Shown here piece after piece: positions 53,005 through 61,875 of a stretch of DNA of 64,000 nucleotides. The number at the start of each line of letters is the position of its first letter. Position 1 is the stretch's first letter. Made by a program: the position numbers and the translations under genes. The stretch lies in NCBI RefSeq assembly GCF_000063445.1, contig NC_009464.1:1798001-1862000 (forward strand). The letters are read 5' to 3'. The notes under the pieces were generated by a model that was given only the letters and a program-made list of their open reading frames with translations, was not told the DNA's origin and did no database searches. Source of the stretch: Methanocella arvoryzae MRE50 (lineage in GTDB: Archaea > Halobacteriota > Methanocellia > Methanocellales > Methanocellaceae).

Positions 53005-54294
53005 GTGTTGAGGCTCAGAAGGTTTGCGTTGATCGCTTCTTTGATCGTATTCGCCGTGGCGCTGTTCGCGCAGCCGGCCATGGCTGAACAGCCGGAGCAG
53101 GAGTGGACTTATTCCACGAACGCGTACATTACCGGCTCGCCGGTGTACCAGAACAACGTGCTCTACGTGGGTACCCAGAGCGGCAAGCTCTACTCGCTCT
53201 ACGCTCCCTACGGTTCGGCCCAGTGGACCTTCACCACTGACAACAAGACCCCAACGGCTATATCTGCTGCACCCCTTGTGGCGACTGACGAGGTGACCCG
53301 ACAGCGCATGATATACTTCGGCAGCGGTCAGGGCACCCTGTTCGCTGTTGATATCAATGGGAAAGAAGTATGGCGCTTCCAGGCGGACTCCTCCATCGAC
53401 TGTACCCCGGTGCTCTACAACGGCGTCATCTTCTTCGGCACCTTCAACGGTAAAGTGTACGCACTGTCGGCAGAGGATGGCAACCAGTGCTGGAACTTCA
53501 CCGCCGACGGGTGGATCAGCGACGGCCTGGCGGCTATGGACAACCAGATCTACTTCGGCTCCTGGGACGGCCACCTCTACAGCCTGGACGTCGGCAACGG
53601 CAAGCAGAAGCTGAAGGTGGACCTCAACAGCCGGGTGAACGCTCCCGTCGTCTCGGGGGATAACATCTATGTGGGCACTCAGGACGGGGTACTCTACTGT
53701 ATCAACCGCTTCAGCGGTAACGTGCAGTGGAAGTTCGAAACAGACGGCGCCATCGTATCCCGGCCCCTGGTACAGCTGAACACCGTCTACTTCGGCTCTG
53801 CAGATGGCAACCTGTACGCAGTCAACGAAACCAACGGCAGGCAGATATGGAAGTTCGCGGCCCAGAACGGTATCAGGGCTACCCCCGGCTTCGACAGCGG
53901 CATCCTCTACTTTGGCTCGAGCGACGGGCACGTCTACGCCGTCGACGCCAGAATGGGCCTGGAGTACTGGAGGTACAACGCTGGCAGCGCCGTAGACACC
54001 ACCCCCATGGCGGGCCTGGGGACGGACAGGAAGAAACACCTCTACTTCGCCACCGTGAATGGAGATGTCATCTCCCTGATGCTGCCCGACTCCCTGATCA
54101 TGGCCACCCCCACCCCGAATCCCTCACCGACAGTGACGCCCACGATCGTGCCCACCCCGACCGTGACCGTGACCCCAACCCCGGTGCCTCTGCCCACCGC
54201 CGGCCCTGAGCCCCAGTCCTCATGGTGCCCGCTCCCCGGGCTGCTCGCAGCTGCGCTGGCAGTCGTTGGAATAGTATATTACAGGCGTCGTTAA
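53005..54294 (+). CDS. Secreted PQQ-like beta-propeller protein with C-terminal anchor
   Basis: Surface protein of 429 residues. It has a signal peptide (about 1-28, ending PAMAEQ) and at least seven repeats of the PQQ/quinoprotein-like beta-propeller type. Each repeat carries a variant of VYFGSxDGxLYAVD and W.F...G; the inter-blade spacing is about 40 residues. A Thr/Pro-rich linker (TPTPNPSPTVTPT) and a C-terminal hydrophobic helix followed by RRR resemble archaeal sortase (PGF-CTERM-like) signals. Probably attached to the cell surface; no catalytic residues seen. GTG start at 53005. Confidence 0.85.
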   Translation: MLRLRRFALIASLIVFAVALFAQPAMAEQPEQEWTYSTNAYITGSPVYQNNVLYVGTQSGKLYSLYAPYGSAQWTFTTDNKTPTAISAAPLVATDEVTRQRMIYFGSGQGTLFAVDINGKEVWRFQADSSIDCTPVLYNGVIFFGTFNGKVYALSAEDGNQCWNFTADGWISDGLAAMDNQIYFGSWDGHLYSLDVGNGKQKLKVDLNSRVNAPVVSGDNIYVGTQDGVLYCINRFSGNVQWKFETDGAIVSRPLVQLNTVYFGSADGNLYAVNETNGRQIWKFAAQNGIRATPGFDSGILYFGSSDGHVYAVDARMGLEYWRYNAGSAVDTTPMAGLGTDRKKHLYFATVNGDVISLMLPDSLIMATPTPNPSPTVTPTIVPTPTVTVTPTPVPLPTAGPEPQSSWCPLPGLLAAALAVVGIVYYRRR

Positions 54295-54411
54295 GAGACG
54301 CCTGTTCTAATTCTACAGGCCGGCTGACTGGCAAAAGTCGGGGAGATGCCCGAAGATCTGAGGGGAGGTTATGTGAGGCACCTGGGGGCAGGAGCGAATA
54401 TATTTAAGTAA

Positions 54412-54530
54412 ATCCTCCCAAACCTTTCCACACTCCCAGACCTCCTCTCTGACCTCTGACCCTCCCTAACCTCCCAGCCTGAAAATCCTCCCCGTCCTCC
54501 CTGGAACTCCCCGACCTCCAGGAGCTCTTC
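54412..54530. repeat. CCTCC-rich tract
   Basis: About 120 bases of C/T-rich DNA with many CCTCC, ACCTCC and CCCTCCC units (for example GACCTCTGACCCTCCCTAAC). It resembles the tract at 7685-7795. The 54295-54668 gap otherwise holds only an AT-rich promoter stretch (ATAATATAATAAAC, 54628-54643) for the next gene. Confidence 0.55.
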
Positions 54531-54668
54531 GTCGGCTTAACTTGAAAAACCACCTTACATTAGATAGTGTTCATAGGGCTCATTTTCTCGCGTACTACCC
54601 GCTGGCGCCGCCCTTTGTCCTCGCACAACAATAATATAATAAACACATCATATAATTTTGGTGATCCG

Positions 54669-55664
54669 ATGGAGACTGTGAATGTCAAGGTCGACGAACA
54701 ATTTCAGGACCGGGAGTTTTACCGCGAGAGCCCGCTGAAGACTGATAAGATCGCTTTCAGCCTCTACAATTTCAAGCCGTGGCAGGCGCTGCCCATGCAG
54801 CGGAACCCCGGGAGCGACACGATCATGTACTTCGTCGACGGGGAGGCATTCATGCTCATCAACGACGCCGTGTTCTCCGTCAGCCCCGGCGATGCCATGT
54901 ATGTGCCAGCCGGCGCCACTTACGGGGTGCTGGCAGGGGAGAACGACCTGAACGTGGTCACGGTGCAGGGCCCGAAGCCGGTGGAAGTACAGCAGGAACG
55001 AGGCCTTTTCTTCAGGTGTCCTGACTGCGAGCTGGAGGCGCCGCTGACCACCGGGACCGAGACCGGAGACTTCAACATGTGCCCCCGGTGCGAGACCATG
55101 GTAAAGCTGACCAAAGGGCAGGACAGCTACAGGGCTGAGAAGACGACCGAGACGCCTCCGCCGGAGCCGGAGCTCTCTCACATGAGCGGTGAAGCCTCCG
55201 CAGGAGAAGAGCGGAAAGAGCCGGAGGCTAAGCTGGAGTTCAGCGTGATCGACTTCCAGCCCTGGCAGGCGCTATCCATGCATAAGAACCCCGGGAGCGA
55301 CACGCTTCTCTACGTCGTCCAGGGCCAGGGGATCATGTTCGTCGACGACGAGGAGAAGTCGGTAGACGCCAACGAAGCCATCTACGTGCCGGCAGGTTCT
55401 GCCTACGGGATCATGGCCGCCGATAACCCGATGACAGTCATGAGCATACAGGGCCCGGTACCGGTCGAATCAGAGGAAGTCGGCGGCCTCGAGTACGAAT
55501 GCCCTGTCTGCAGCCTCGAGACTCCGGTGACCACAAATACGTATGACGGGTGCATCACGGTCTGCCCGAGGTGCAACGTCAAGCTCAGGCTGACCCGGGC
55601 GGGAGATACGTTCAAGGCCGAGGAGACCACGGAACAGGCGCCGACGGAGGCCGAAGCTCAGTAA
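54669..55664 (+). CDS. Double cupin-zinc ribbon protein
   Basis: Protein of 331 residues made of one module in duplicate: a cupin (FKPWQALPMQRNPGSDTIMY; FQPWQALSMHKNPGSDTLLY) followed by a zinc ribbon (CPDC...CPRC; CPVC...CPRC). The modules span about 25-160 and 195-320 with an acidic linker between. The usual histidine metal ligands of the cupin seem to be largely replaced, so it may bind a ligand rather than catalyse. The ATG at 54669 is three bases after GGTGATC. No family name known to me. Confidence 0.75.
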   Translation: METVNVKVDEQFQDREFYRESPLKTDKIAFSLYNFKPWQALPMQRNPGSDTIMYFVDGEAFMLINDAVFSVSPGDAMYVPAGATYGVLAGENDLNVVTVQGPKPVEVQQERGLFFRCPDCELEAPLTTGTETGDFNMCPRCETMVKLTKGQDSYRAEKTTETPPPEPELSHMSGEASAGEERKEPEAKLEFSVIDFQPWQALSMHKNPGSDTLLYVVQGQGIMFVDDEEKSVDANEAIYVPAGSAYGIMAADNPMTVMSIQGPVPVESEEVGGLEYECPVCSLETPVTTNTYDGCITVCPRCNVKLRLTRAGDTFKAEETTEQAPTEAEAQ

Positions 55665-55829
55665 AAGACGGACAGATAATAATTCTATTACTGGCCTATA
55701 GGGTTAGCCGACCAGGCCCGTTAACGATGATGGCTGTCCTGATGTGCTAATGCCGGAAGCGTAGATGCTTAAAAAGCAAAACGAGATAGTTGATATATCT
55801 TTAGCGGCATACAAGTAAGCCGTTAAACT

Positions 55830-57236
55830 ATGTCAGACGGCGAGCCTGAAACCGGCCGGATCAGGATAGTGGTCCTCCTGGTCGCCATTGCCATAACCAT
55901 TCTTCTGCTGGCCGGCATCGGAGCGATCGGCTACAGCATCCTGTTTCCGCCAGTATGGTCGGAGGAACTGCCATTCAAGAACAGCACAGGCCAGTACGAC
56001 GTGGTGACGAAATACCGCAACGCTACCGACGTCTCTGCAGCTAACCTCTCCATCTTCCTAGACTCTGTAACGCCGGCTATAGAGGCCTCGATCTTCGAGG
56101 ATCCGCAATACCGGCCGGTGGAGTACGCGGTCCTGCTGCACGACGAAGCCCAGCGGCACCAGATCAACTGCAGCGTGATCGGCACCAGTATGGCCGGCAA
56201 CGTTCCCCGCCACGCCCTCGTAGCGTTTCATACCACGGACGAAGGCATGGTCTACGTCGACCTGACCGCCATGAACGTCTCCGCCTCCGACTACCCGGGG
56301 CTGGACTACTCCCGGATCCGGCTGCTCAGGGACTCGTGGAAGTTCCGGCTGCCCCCGATGAACGCCAGCGGAGGACACCCTGAAGCGATCGAGCGCAGGG
56401 ACTCGCAGCCCGTAACATACGCCGAGCTGGAGCGCTTCCTCGCAGCAGACCGTACTGAGGACCAGATCTACGTCATGCCCGAGTACACCTGCCTCGACTT
56501 CGCGGTAGCCCTGCACGACCGGGCCGGGGAGGCGGGGATCAAGAGCGGCATCGTCGCCGTATCCTTCGAGGGCAGGAAGGACGGCCACGCGTTCAACGTG
56601 TTCCCCACCACCGACAAAGGACTGGTCTACATCGACAGCACCGGCCTGAACCAGACCCGCCTCGCCGACGGCGACCGGCCCACCGACAACGTGATCTACC
56701 TCAAAAAGGGAGAAGAGCTCGGCTCTCTCCCCATGACACAGGTCGCGGGCAACCTCGACTACGACTTCTACCTCGATCGCAAGGCGAAGATCCTCGCCTA
56801 CCACGAGCAGTGGAAACAGTACGGCGAAAATCTCTCGGAGTATAACCTCGAAGTGGTCGCCTTCAACGCCCAGTCCGCCGCCAACAACCGCTTCTATGAC
56901 TCATACAGCGCCGAATGCGACCAGTACGCCGCAGCCATAGCAGCCTACAACTACCAGATGAGCCTGCACAACCAGGCCATACTGACCGGTAGCAAGCCAG
57001 TGCCCCCCGCTCCCACAAACCTGGCCGAGCTGCAGGCCTGGAAAGCCCGGCTCGACGATAAGTACGACCAGTACTCCGCGGAGTGGTCCCGGCTGAACGC
57101 GTGGAGCAGACAGCTCGACAGCAAGCTCGCAAACCTCAAAGCCTGGCGCAGCAAGCTCGTGAACTCGGAAGAATACCACTGGATCACATACACCCCGCCA
57201 GGAGTGGTGGACGTGATCGAGGTCTACTGGGGCTGA
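55830..57236 (+). CDS. Membrane-anchored transglutaminase-like protein with coiled tail
   Basis: Protein of 468 residues. A signal-anchor helix (about 12-36) is followed by two copies of a transglutaminase-like half-domain. The second has the Cys-His-Asp set (YTCLDFAVALHDRAG; DGHAFNVF; YIDST), while the first has Val in place of Cys (RPVEYAVLLHDEAQ). A long helical region rich in Tyr, Gln and Ala (about 325-445) probably forms a coiled coil. It probably acts outside the cell on surface proteins; the exact reaction is unknown. Not a classical protease or transglutaminase by length. Confidence 0.7.
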   Translation: MSDGEPETGRIRIVVLLVAIAITILLLAGIGAIGYSILFPPVWSEELPFKNSTGQYDVVTKYRNATDVSAANLSIFLDSVTPAIEASIFEDPQYRPVEYAVLLHDEAQRHQINCSVIGTSMAGNVPRHALVAFHTTDEGMVYVDLTAMNVSASDYPGLDYSRIRLLRDSWKFRLPPMNASGGHPEAIERRDSQPVTYAELERFLAADRTEDQIYVMPEYTCLDFAVALHDRAGEAGIKSGIVAVSFEGRKDGHAFNVFPTTDKGLVYIDSTGLNQTRLADGDRPTDNVIYLKKGEELGSLPMTQVAGNLDYDFYLDRKAKILAYHEQWKQYGENLSEYNLEVVAFNAQSAANNRFYDSYSAECDQYAAAIAAYNYQMSLHNQAILTGSKPVPPAPTNLAELQAWKARLDDKYDQYSAEWSRLNAWSRQLDSKLANLKAWRSKLVNSEEYHWITYTPPGVVDVIEVYWG

Positions 57237-57316
57237 AAGCTGCGCTGTCAGGCGTTGGTAGTAGGTCTGAAAACACATGAATTCGCAATGCAGGAGATAA
57301 AAGTACGCAGAGCGGT

Positions 57317-57345
57317 GAACTGCACACCGCTCCTGCATTTACTCA
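57317..57345. terminator. Hairpin between convergent surface-protein genes
   Basis: GAGCGGTGAACTGCACACCGCTC forms an eight-base stem in written order GAGCGGTG / CACCGCTC with a short loop. It lies between the two stops and could end transcription from either side. Followed on plus by CTGCATTTACTCATTTTC. Confidence 0.5.
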
Positions 57346-58503
57346 TTTTCTCTTTTTCAGGTAACCTGTCGCCCCGATGGCGAAGGCCGCTCCGATAAGC
57401 GCCATAATCAGTAAGGCCGGATTGTTGAACGGCGACGGCGCCGGCCGGGCGGTGGCATTTGCTGCCGGCGTATCTGTGGCTGCCGGGGTGAACTGATCGG
57501 CGACGAAGGTCATGGCATTCGTGTCCAGGTACTTCCAGGCAGGCAGGACGTCGATGCTGACCGGCTTCGACTTGAGGCTGCCGTTAGCGTCGACGTGCTC
57601 AGCGTAAGCGGTGTATTTGCCGACGGGGACTTCGGAGATGAAGCCCGGGGCCTCTGCGGAGTCGTAGGTCGGTATAGTCAGGTTCGCTGTCTCGTTGGCG
57701 AGATATACGGTGCCGGTCAGCGGGTTTCCGGCGGCATCGGTGATGCTACCCCAGACGAATCCTGAATCAGATGGGCCAGGATAGTCTGTCAACTGGGTAT
57801 CCTGCGCATTAAACCTGACAATGCCAGTGTCAGTAGGATACCAGAGCACGTTGTTCAGCCGGGTCTCATAACTTGTTCCATCTGCCGCAGTATAGTTCAC
57901 CTTCGCTTTGCAGCCGGGGGAACTGGCTATCACATTTGTGAAGACAAACGTGCCATCCTGATTGGTTGTGTTAGTCCCTATCACCTGGTAGATGCCATCG
58001 TAGAGGGTGACTGTCGCACCGGCAATGCCATTGCCGCCAGCGTCAATAACCTGCCCCAGAGCCGTAAATGGCTTACCAAGAGACTGTCCTGCCTGCCCTG
58101 CATCACCGGCGGGCGTAGTCATAGGCGTGGCTATGTGGGTATCTGACAGACTGACGTTGATGATTGACTGGTTAGCCGGGTACCATTCCGGGCTAAACCT
58201 GGTAATATTGTACGTGGTGGCACCCAGAGTGTACCATGTGATAACTCTGATCCTGCCGGTCCCGCCGTCGCTGACGTTGGTGAAACTAAAGTTGCCGCTG
58301 CTGTCGCTGATCGTTCTGGCGATCTGGTTGTGGGAGCCGTCTTCGATCACGACGTCGGCCCCGGGCAGCGGCTCCCAGTTCGCATTTGTTACCTGGCCAT
58401 GGACTAAATCAATCGTTCCCGTTTTGGCGAGCGAAGGGCTGGCGAAAAATGCAAATGCCAGCACTGCGATGAGCAAGCACGTGATAAATATATTGACTCT
58501 CAT
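57343..58503 (-). CDS. Secreted protein with three carboxypeptidase-regulatory-like domains
   Basis: Surface protein of 386 residues. A signal peptide (about 1-26) is followed by three beta-sandwich domains of the CarboxypepD_reg/CNA-B type. Each begins with a variant of G.V.DAxGNPLxGAxVxL and has [10 protein letters not shown]-like or [11 protein letters not shown] strands. A Thr/Ala/Pro linker leads to a C-terminal helix and KKRK. Probably a structural or adhesive surface protein. GTGAT five bases before the ATG at 58503 supports the start. Confidence 0.82.
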   Translation of the reverse strand: MRVNIFITCLLIAVLAFAFFASPSLAKTGTIDLVHGQVTNANWEPLPGADVVIEDGSHNQIARTISDSSGNFSFTNVSDGGTGRIRVITWYTLGATTYNITRFSPEWYPANQSIINVSLSDTHIATPMTTPAGDAGQAGQSLGKPFTALGQVIDAGGNGIAGATVTLYDGIYQVIGTNTTNQDGTFVFTNVIASSPGCKAKVNYTAADGTSYETRLNNVLWYPTDTGIVRFNAQDTQLTDYPGPSDSGFVWGSITDAAGNPLTGTVYLANETANLTIPTYDSAEAPGFISEVPVGKYTAYAEHVDANGSLKSKPVSIDVLPAWKYLDTNAMTFVADQFTPAATDTPAANATARPAPSPFNNPALLIMALIGAAFAIGATGYLKKRK

Positions 58504-58621
58504 GTAATCACAAATTAAAAAATATAGAGAATATATATAGCGTTTCTCTCACGATCTATCAACGAGCATACGTCTCTCACACTAGCCTGATTGCCCTTCG
58601 GGCTGTGATCGGGCGTCGAGA

Positions 58622-58656
58622 GTCGGGGGAACCTTTTTGGAAAAGGTTCCCCCGAC
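58622..58656. promoter_or_regulatory. Perfect 16-bp hairpin in pyrB leader
   Basis: GTCGGGGGAACCTTTT and its exact complement flank a three-base loop, 57 bases before the pyrB ATG. As RNA it would be very stable. It may end or slow transcription, or be a dispersed repeat: the core GGAACCTTTTTGGAAAAGG looks like a widespread palindromic sequence. Confidence 0.6.
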
Positions 58657-58712
58657 ACCCCCTCCAAAACTACTCCCAAAACGTTTTATCTACCTTTCAC
58701 CAATTAGCTACG

Positions 58713-59639
58713 ATGAATTTCGAGAGGAAGCACATCATCTCTACCAAGGACTTCTCCAGAGATGAGATTGACTTCATACTGGACAGGGCGGCCAGGCTTG
58801 AGCCGTTTGCCCGCAAGGGTAGCACTGTTCTCAACGGCAGCATTGTTGCCACACTTTTCTACGAGCCTTCTACCAGAACCCGTCTTTCTTTTGATACCGC
58901 TGTCAAGAGGCTGGGCGGCACGACCATCGGCTTCGACAGCGCCGCTTCTTCCTCTACGGTGAAGGGCGAGACGCTGGCCGATACCATCAGGATCATCGAC
59001 TCTTACGCGGACGCCATCGTCCTGCGGCACCCTAAGGAGGGGGCTGCCCGCATGGCCTCCGAGATCTCCCGGGTGCCGGTCATCAACGCGGGCGACGGGG
59101 CGGGGCATCACCCGACTCAGACGCTGCTCGACCTGTACACGATGCGGAAGGAGTGCAAAAAGGCCATCTGCGACCTCAACGTGGCCATCGTGGGAGACCT
59201 CAAGTACGGGCGGACCGTGCACTCGCTGGCCTACGCTCTGTCGCTCTACGGCGCCAACCTGTCGTTCGTCTCCCCGGAGCAGCTGAAGATGCCGGGAAGC
59301 ATCATCAACTATTTGAAGCGAAAAGGCCTCAGCATCACCGAGACCTCCAGCTTGCAGGACGTGCTTGGCCGGGCGGACGTGATCTACATGACCCGCATCC
59401 AGAAGGAGCGGTTCCCGGACCCCGCCGAGTACCAGAAGGTGGCCGGGACTTACCGGATCACTCCGGAGACGCTGGCCGGCGTCGGCAGGGATACGATCGT
59501 GATGCACCCTCTCCCGAGGGTGGACGAGATCGCCCCCGAGGTAGACGCGACGAAGCACGCGCGGTACTTCCAGCAGTCCTTCTACGGAGTCCCCGTACGC
59601 ATGGCAGTCCTCTCGCTGGTAATGGGTGTGGACATATGA
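58713..59639 (+). CDS. pyrB: Aspartate carbamoyltransferase catalytic subunit
   Basis: Makes carbamoyl aspartate in pyrimidine synthesis. Carbamoyl phosphate loop [11 protein letters not shown], then [17 protein letters not shown], and HPLPRVDEI near the C-terminus are the signature motifs. At 308 residues the length is standard. The ATG at 58713 gives the usual [10 protein letters not shown] start; a longer frame upstream runs through the leader hairpin and is not credible. The stop overlaps the pyrI start (ATGA). Confidence 0.97.
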   Translation: MNFERKHIISTKDFSRDEIDFILDRAARLEPFARKGSTVLNGSIVATLFYEPSTRTRLSFDTAVKRLGGTTIGFDSAASSSTVKGETLADTIRIIDSYADAIVLRHPKEGAARMASEISRVPVINAGDGAGHHPTQTLLDLYTMRKECKKAICDLNVAIVGDLKYGRTVHSLAYALSLYGANLSFVSPEQLKMPGSIINYLKRKGLSITETSSLQDVLGRADVIYMTRIQKERFPDPAEYQKVAGTYRITPETLAGVGRDTIVMHPLPRVDEIAPEVDATKHARYFQQSFYGVPVRMAVLSLVMGVDI

Positions 59640-60106
59640 CAGGCAAAAGAGAGCTCAGGGTCAAGCCGATCGTCAACGGCACGGTGATCGATCACATCAC
59701 CTCAGGGCAGTCCCTCAACGTGCTGAAAATTCTGGGCATCAACGCCGCCTCCAGGTACGTGGTGAGCGTGCTCATGAACGTCCCCAGCGGGGAGATGAAG
59801 GGCAAAGACGTGGTCAAGATCGAGAACAGGGAACTAGACCCTGAAGAACTGGACAGTATCGCTTTGATCGCCCCCAGGGCGACCATCAACATCATCCGCA
59901 ACTACGAAGTCGTGGGCAAGCACCGGGTGGACCCGCCCCGGGAAGTCTCGGGCCTGGTCCGGTGCGGCAACCCCAACTGCATTTCTAACACGAACGAGCC
60001 GGTCACCTCCCGCTTCACCGTAGAGCGCACAGGCGACGACATACAGCTGCGCTGTTCGTACTGCGAATACGTCATCGACCAGGAGATCGCAGATCACCTG
60101 CTCTGA
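59636..60106 (+). CDS. pyrI: Aspartate carbamoyltransferase regulatory subunit
   Basis: Binds CTP/ATP and tunes PyrB by allostery. The 156-residue protein has the allosteric domain with [19 protein letters not shown] and the zinc domain CGNPNC...CSYC, four cysteines that hold the catalytic interface. Start ATG 59636 overlaps the pyrB stop, so expression is coupled. Confidence 0.97.
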   Translation: MTGKRELRVKPIVNGTVIDHITSGQSLNVLKILGINAASRYVVSVLMNVPSGEMKGKDVVKIENRELDPEELDSIALIAPRATINIIRNYEVVGKHRVDPPREVSGLVRCGNPNCISNTNEPVTSRFTVERTGDDIQLRCSYCEYVIDQEIADHLL

Positions 60107-60141
60107 TAACATTTACTCTAACAAGTTTCGAGGGTACAGGG

Positions 60142-61368
60142 ATGGAAAGGGAAGAGATCGTCAGGAAGCTCGTCAACGGCGAGCTGAAGTTTTACCAGGT
60201 GGAAGAAGTCACCGCGACCAGGAAGGACGCCGTAGAGGCCCGCAGGGCCGCGATCGAGACGCTCACCGGCGTCAGGCTGGATTCAATCGGCCACTACTCT
60301 TACGACACGGAGACCGTCACCAAGAAGAACATCGAGAACGCCATCGGCGCCGTCCAGGTGCCTGTGGGCGTGGCGGGGCCGATCCGCATCAACGGCGAAT
60401 ACGCGCAGGGAAACTTCTACATTCCTCTCGCAACCACCGAGGGAGCCCTCGTGGCCAGCGTCAACCGGGGCTGCTCAGTCTGCACCCTGGCCGGCGGGGT
60501 GAACACCGTGGTCTTCCAGGACGAGATGACCCGGGCGCCGGTGATGACTGTCCAGAGCCTCGCGCAGGCGAAGGAGATCATGGCCGCGCTGAAGACTCCT
60601 GAACTAATGGCCGAGATCCGGGCCGTAGTGGCCACGACCACGAGGCATGGCGAGCTGTTGAGGGTGGATCCTTATGTGGTAGGCAAGAGCGTCTTCCTGC
60701 GCTTTGCTTACGACACCAAGGACGCCATGGGCATGAACATGGTCACCATCGCCAGCGAGGCCGTGATGAACTTCCTCGAGAAGAAATTCCCCGGCACCAG
60801 GCACGTCACCGTGTCGAGCAACATGTGCACGGACAAAAAGCCGGCCGCCATCAACGTCACCGAAGGCAGAGGCCGGACCACCGTAGCCGAGATCACCATC
60901 CCTAAAGACATAGTCGCCTCGAAGCTCAAGGCCACCCCGGAGCGCATCTGCTACGTACACTACCGCAAAAACTTCCTGGGGTCGGCCAGGGCCGTGTCGT
61001 TCGGCTTCAACTCCCACGTGGCCAACGTGGTCGCCGCCATGTACATCGCCTGCGGCCAGGACCCCGCCCACGTGGTCGAAGGCAGCAACGCCATCACCTC
61101 CGCAGAACTGACCGAAAACGGCGACCTCCAGTTCTCCGTCTCCATGCCGTCCCTGCCGCTGGGCACCGTCGGAGGCGGCACCGGGCTCTGCACCCAGGCC
61201 GAATGCCTCAACCTGCTGGGCGTCAGAGGAGGCGGCAACCCGCCCGGCTCCAACGCCCGCAAGCTGGCGGAGATCGTCGCGTCCGCATCCCTGGCCGGGG
61301 AACTGTCCCTGATAGGGGCGCAGGCCTCCCACGACCTCGCCCGGGCCCACGCGAAGTACGGGCGGTAA
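60142..61368 (+). CDS. hmgA: HMG-CoA reductase (class I)
   Basis: Makes mevalonate for archaeal isoprenoid lipids, using NADPH. Seen: ENAIGAVQVPVGVAGP, the catalytic Glu in PLATTEGALVAS, DAMGMNMV, TDKKPAAINV with the catalytic Lys, GTVGGGTGL, and the His in ASHDLARAH. At 408 residues it is the short archaeal class I form. ATG at 60142 after GAGGG. It lies 35 bases after pyrI and may share a transcript. Confidence 0.97.
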   Translation: MEREEIVRKLVNGELKFYQVEEVTATRKDAVEARRAAIETLTGVRLDSIGHYSYDTETVTKKNIENAIGAVQVPVGVAGPIRINGEYAQGNFYIPLATTEGALVASVNRGCSVCTLAGGVNTVVFQDEMTRAPVMTVQSLAQAKEIMAALKTPELMAEIRAVVATTTRHGELLRVDPYVVGKSVFLRFAYDTKDAMGMNMVTIASEAVMNFLEKKFPGTRHVTVSSNMCTDKKPAAINVTEGRGRTTVAEITIPKDIVASKLKATPERICYVHYRKNFLGSARAVSFGFNSHVANVVAAMYIACGQDPAHVVEGSNAITSAELTENGDLQFSVSMPSLPLGTVGGGTGLCTQAECLNLLGVRGGGNPPGSNARKLAEIVASASLAGELSLIGAQASHDLARAHAKYGR

Positions 61369-61478
61369 GAAATATACCATCGCTACGCTGTGCCCGGCTA
61401 TCGCGGCACAGCCCGTACCCGTTTTTGCCTGCGCAGGCACTACCTAATCGCTCTGGCGGAGAGCGCCATGCAAATGTC

Positions 61479-61502
61479 TTAACCCCTTCATTTCCTGTGG
61501 AA
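61479..61502. repeat. Dispersed 24-nt repeat, copy 3 (diverged)
   Basis: TTAACCCCTTCATTTCCTGT then GGAA; matches the other two copies at all but four positions. Like them it lies downstream of a gene (hmgA). Confidence 0.6.
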
Positions 61503-61600
61503 CAAGCCTGCTAATACGATAACTGTCGAATAGCAACCTATATTGTCCCTACAGCCATACGATAAGGCGCCAAATGGCGAAAAGAGGTAAGAGTAAAGAC

Positions 61601-61636
61601 ATGGCCGACATCACAGTCCTGGGACTGTTCATATGA
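61601..61636 (+). pseudogene. Possible truncated gene start
   Basis: AGAGGT eleven bases before an ATG, then a short frame MADITVLGLFI and a stop, 15 bases before the palindromic element begins. This looks like the beginning of a gene cut off when the element arrived. The evidence is only a ribosome site and eleven codons. Confidence 0.25.
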
Positions 61637-61875
61637 GGCGAGACAGCAAGACGAACGCTGCGCTGTGCAAAACCTCACAGATTCCACGGATTATGCAGAA
61701 TCTGATGATTCTGCCAGATTCCACAGATTCCTACGGATTATGCAGAATCTGATTATTCTGATATTCCACAAATAAAAAATAAGTTATGGGCTATGCATCT
61801 CAAACTTGTCTGATCGATGAACGGTACCTGCGATATCTTCATTCATCTGTGCTATCGAGCCAGAATCTGTGGAAT

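Noticed and set aside
52957-54039. Open frame of 360 codons on the minus strand under the beta-propeller gene
   Set aside because: Its apparent repeats merely mirror the propeller repeats on the other strand.
59153-60106. Frame of 317 codons overlapping pyrB and ending with pyrI
   Set aside because: Only the last 157 codons (pyrI) are real; the first part is out of frame with pyrB and is Arg/Gly-rich nonsense.
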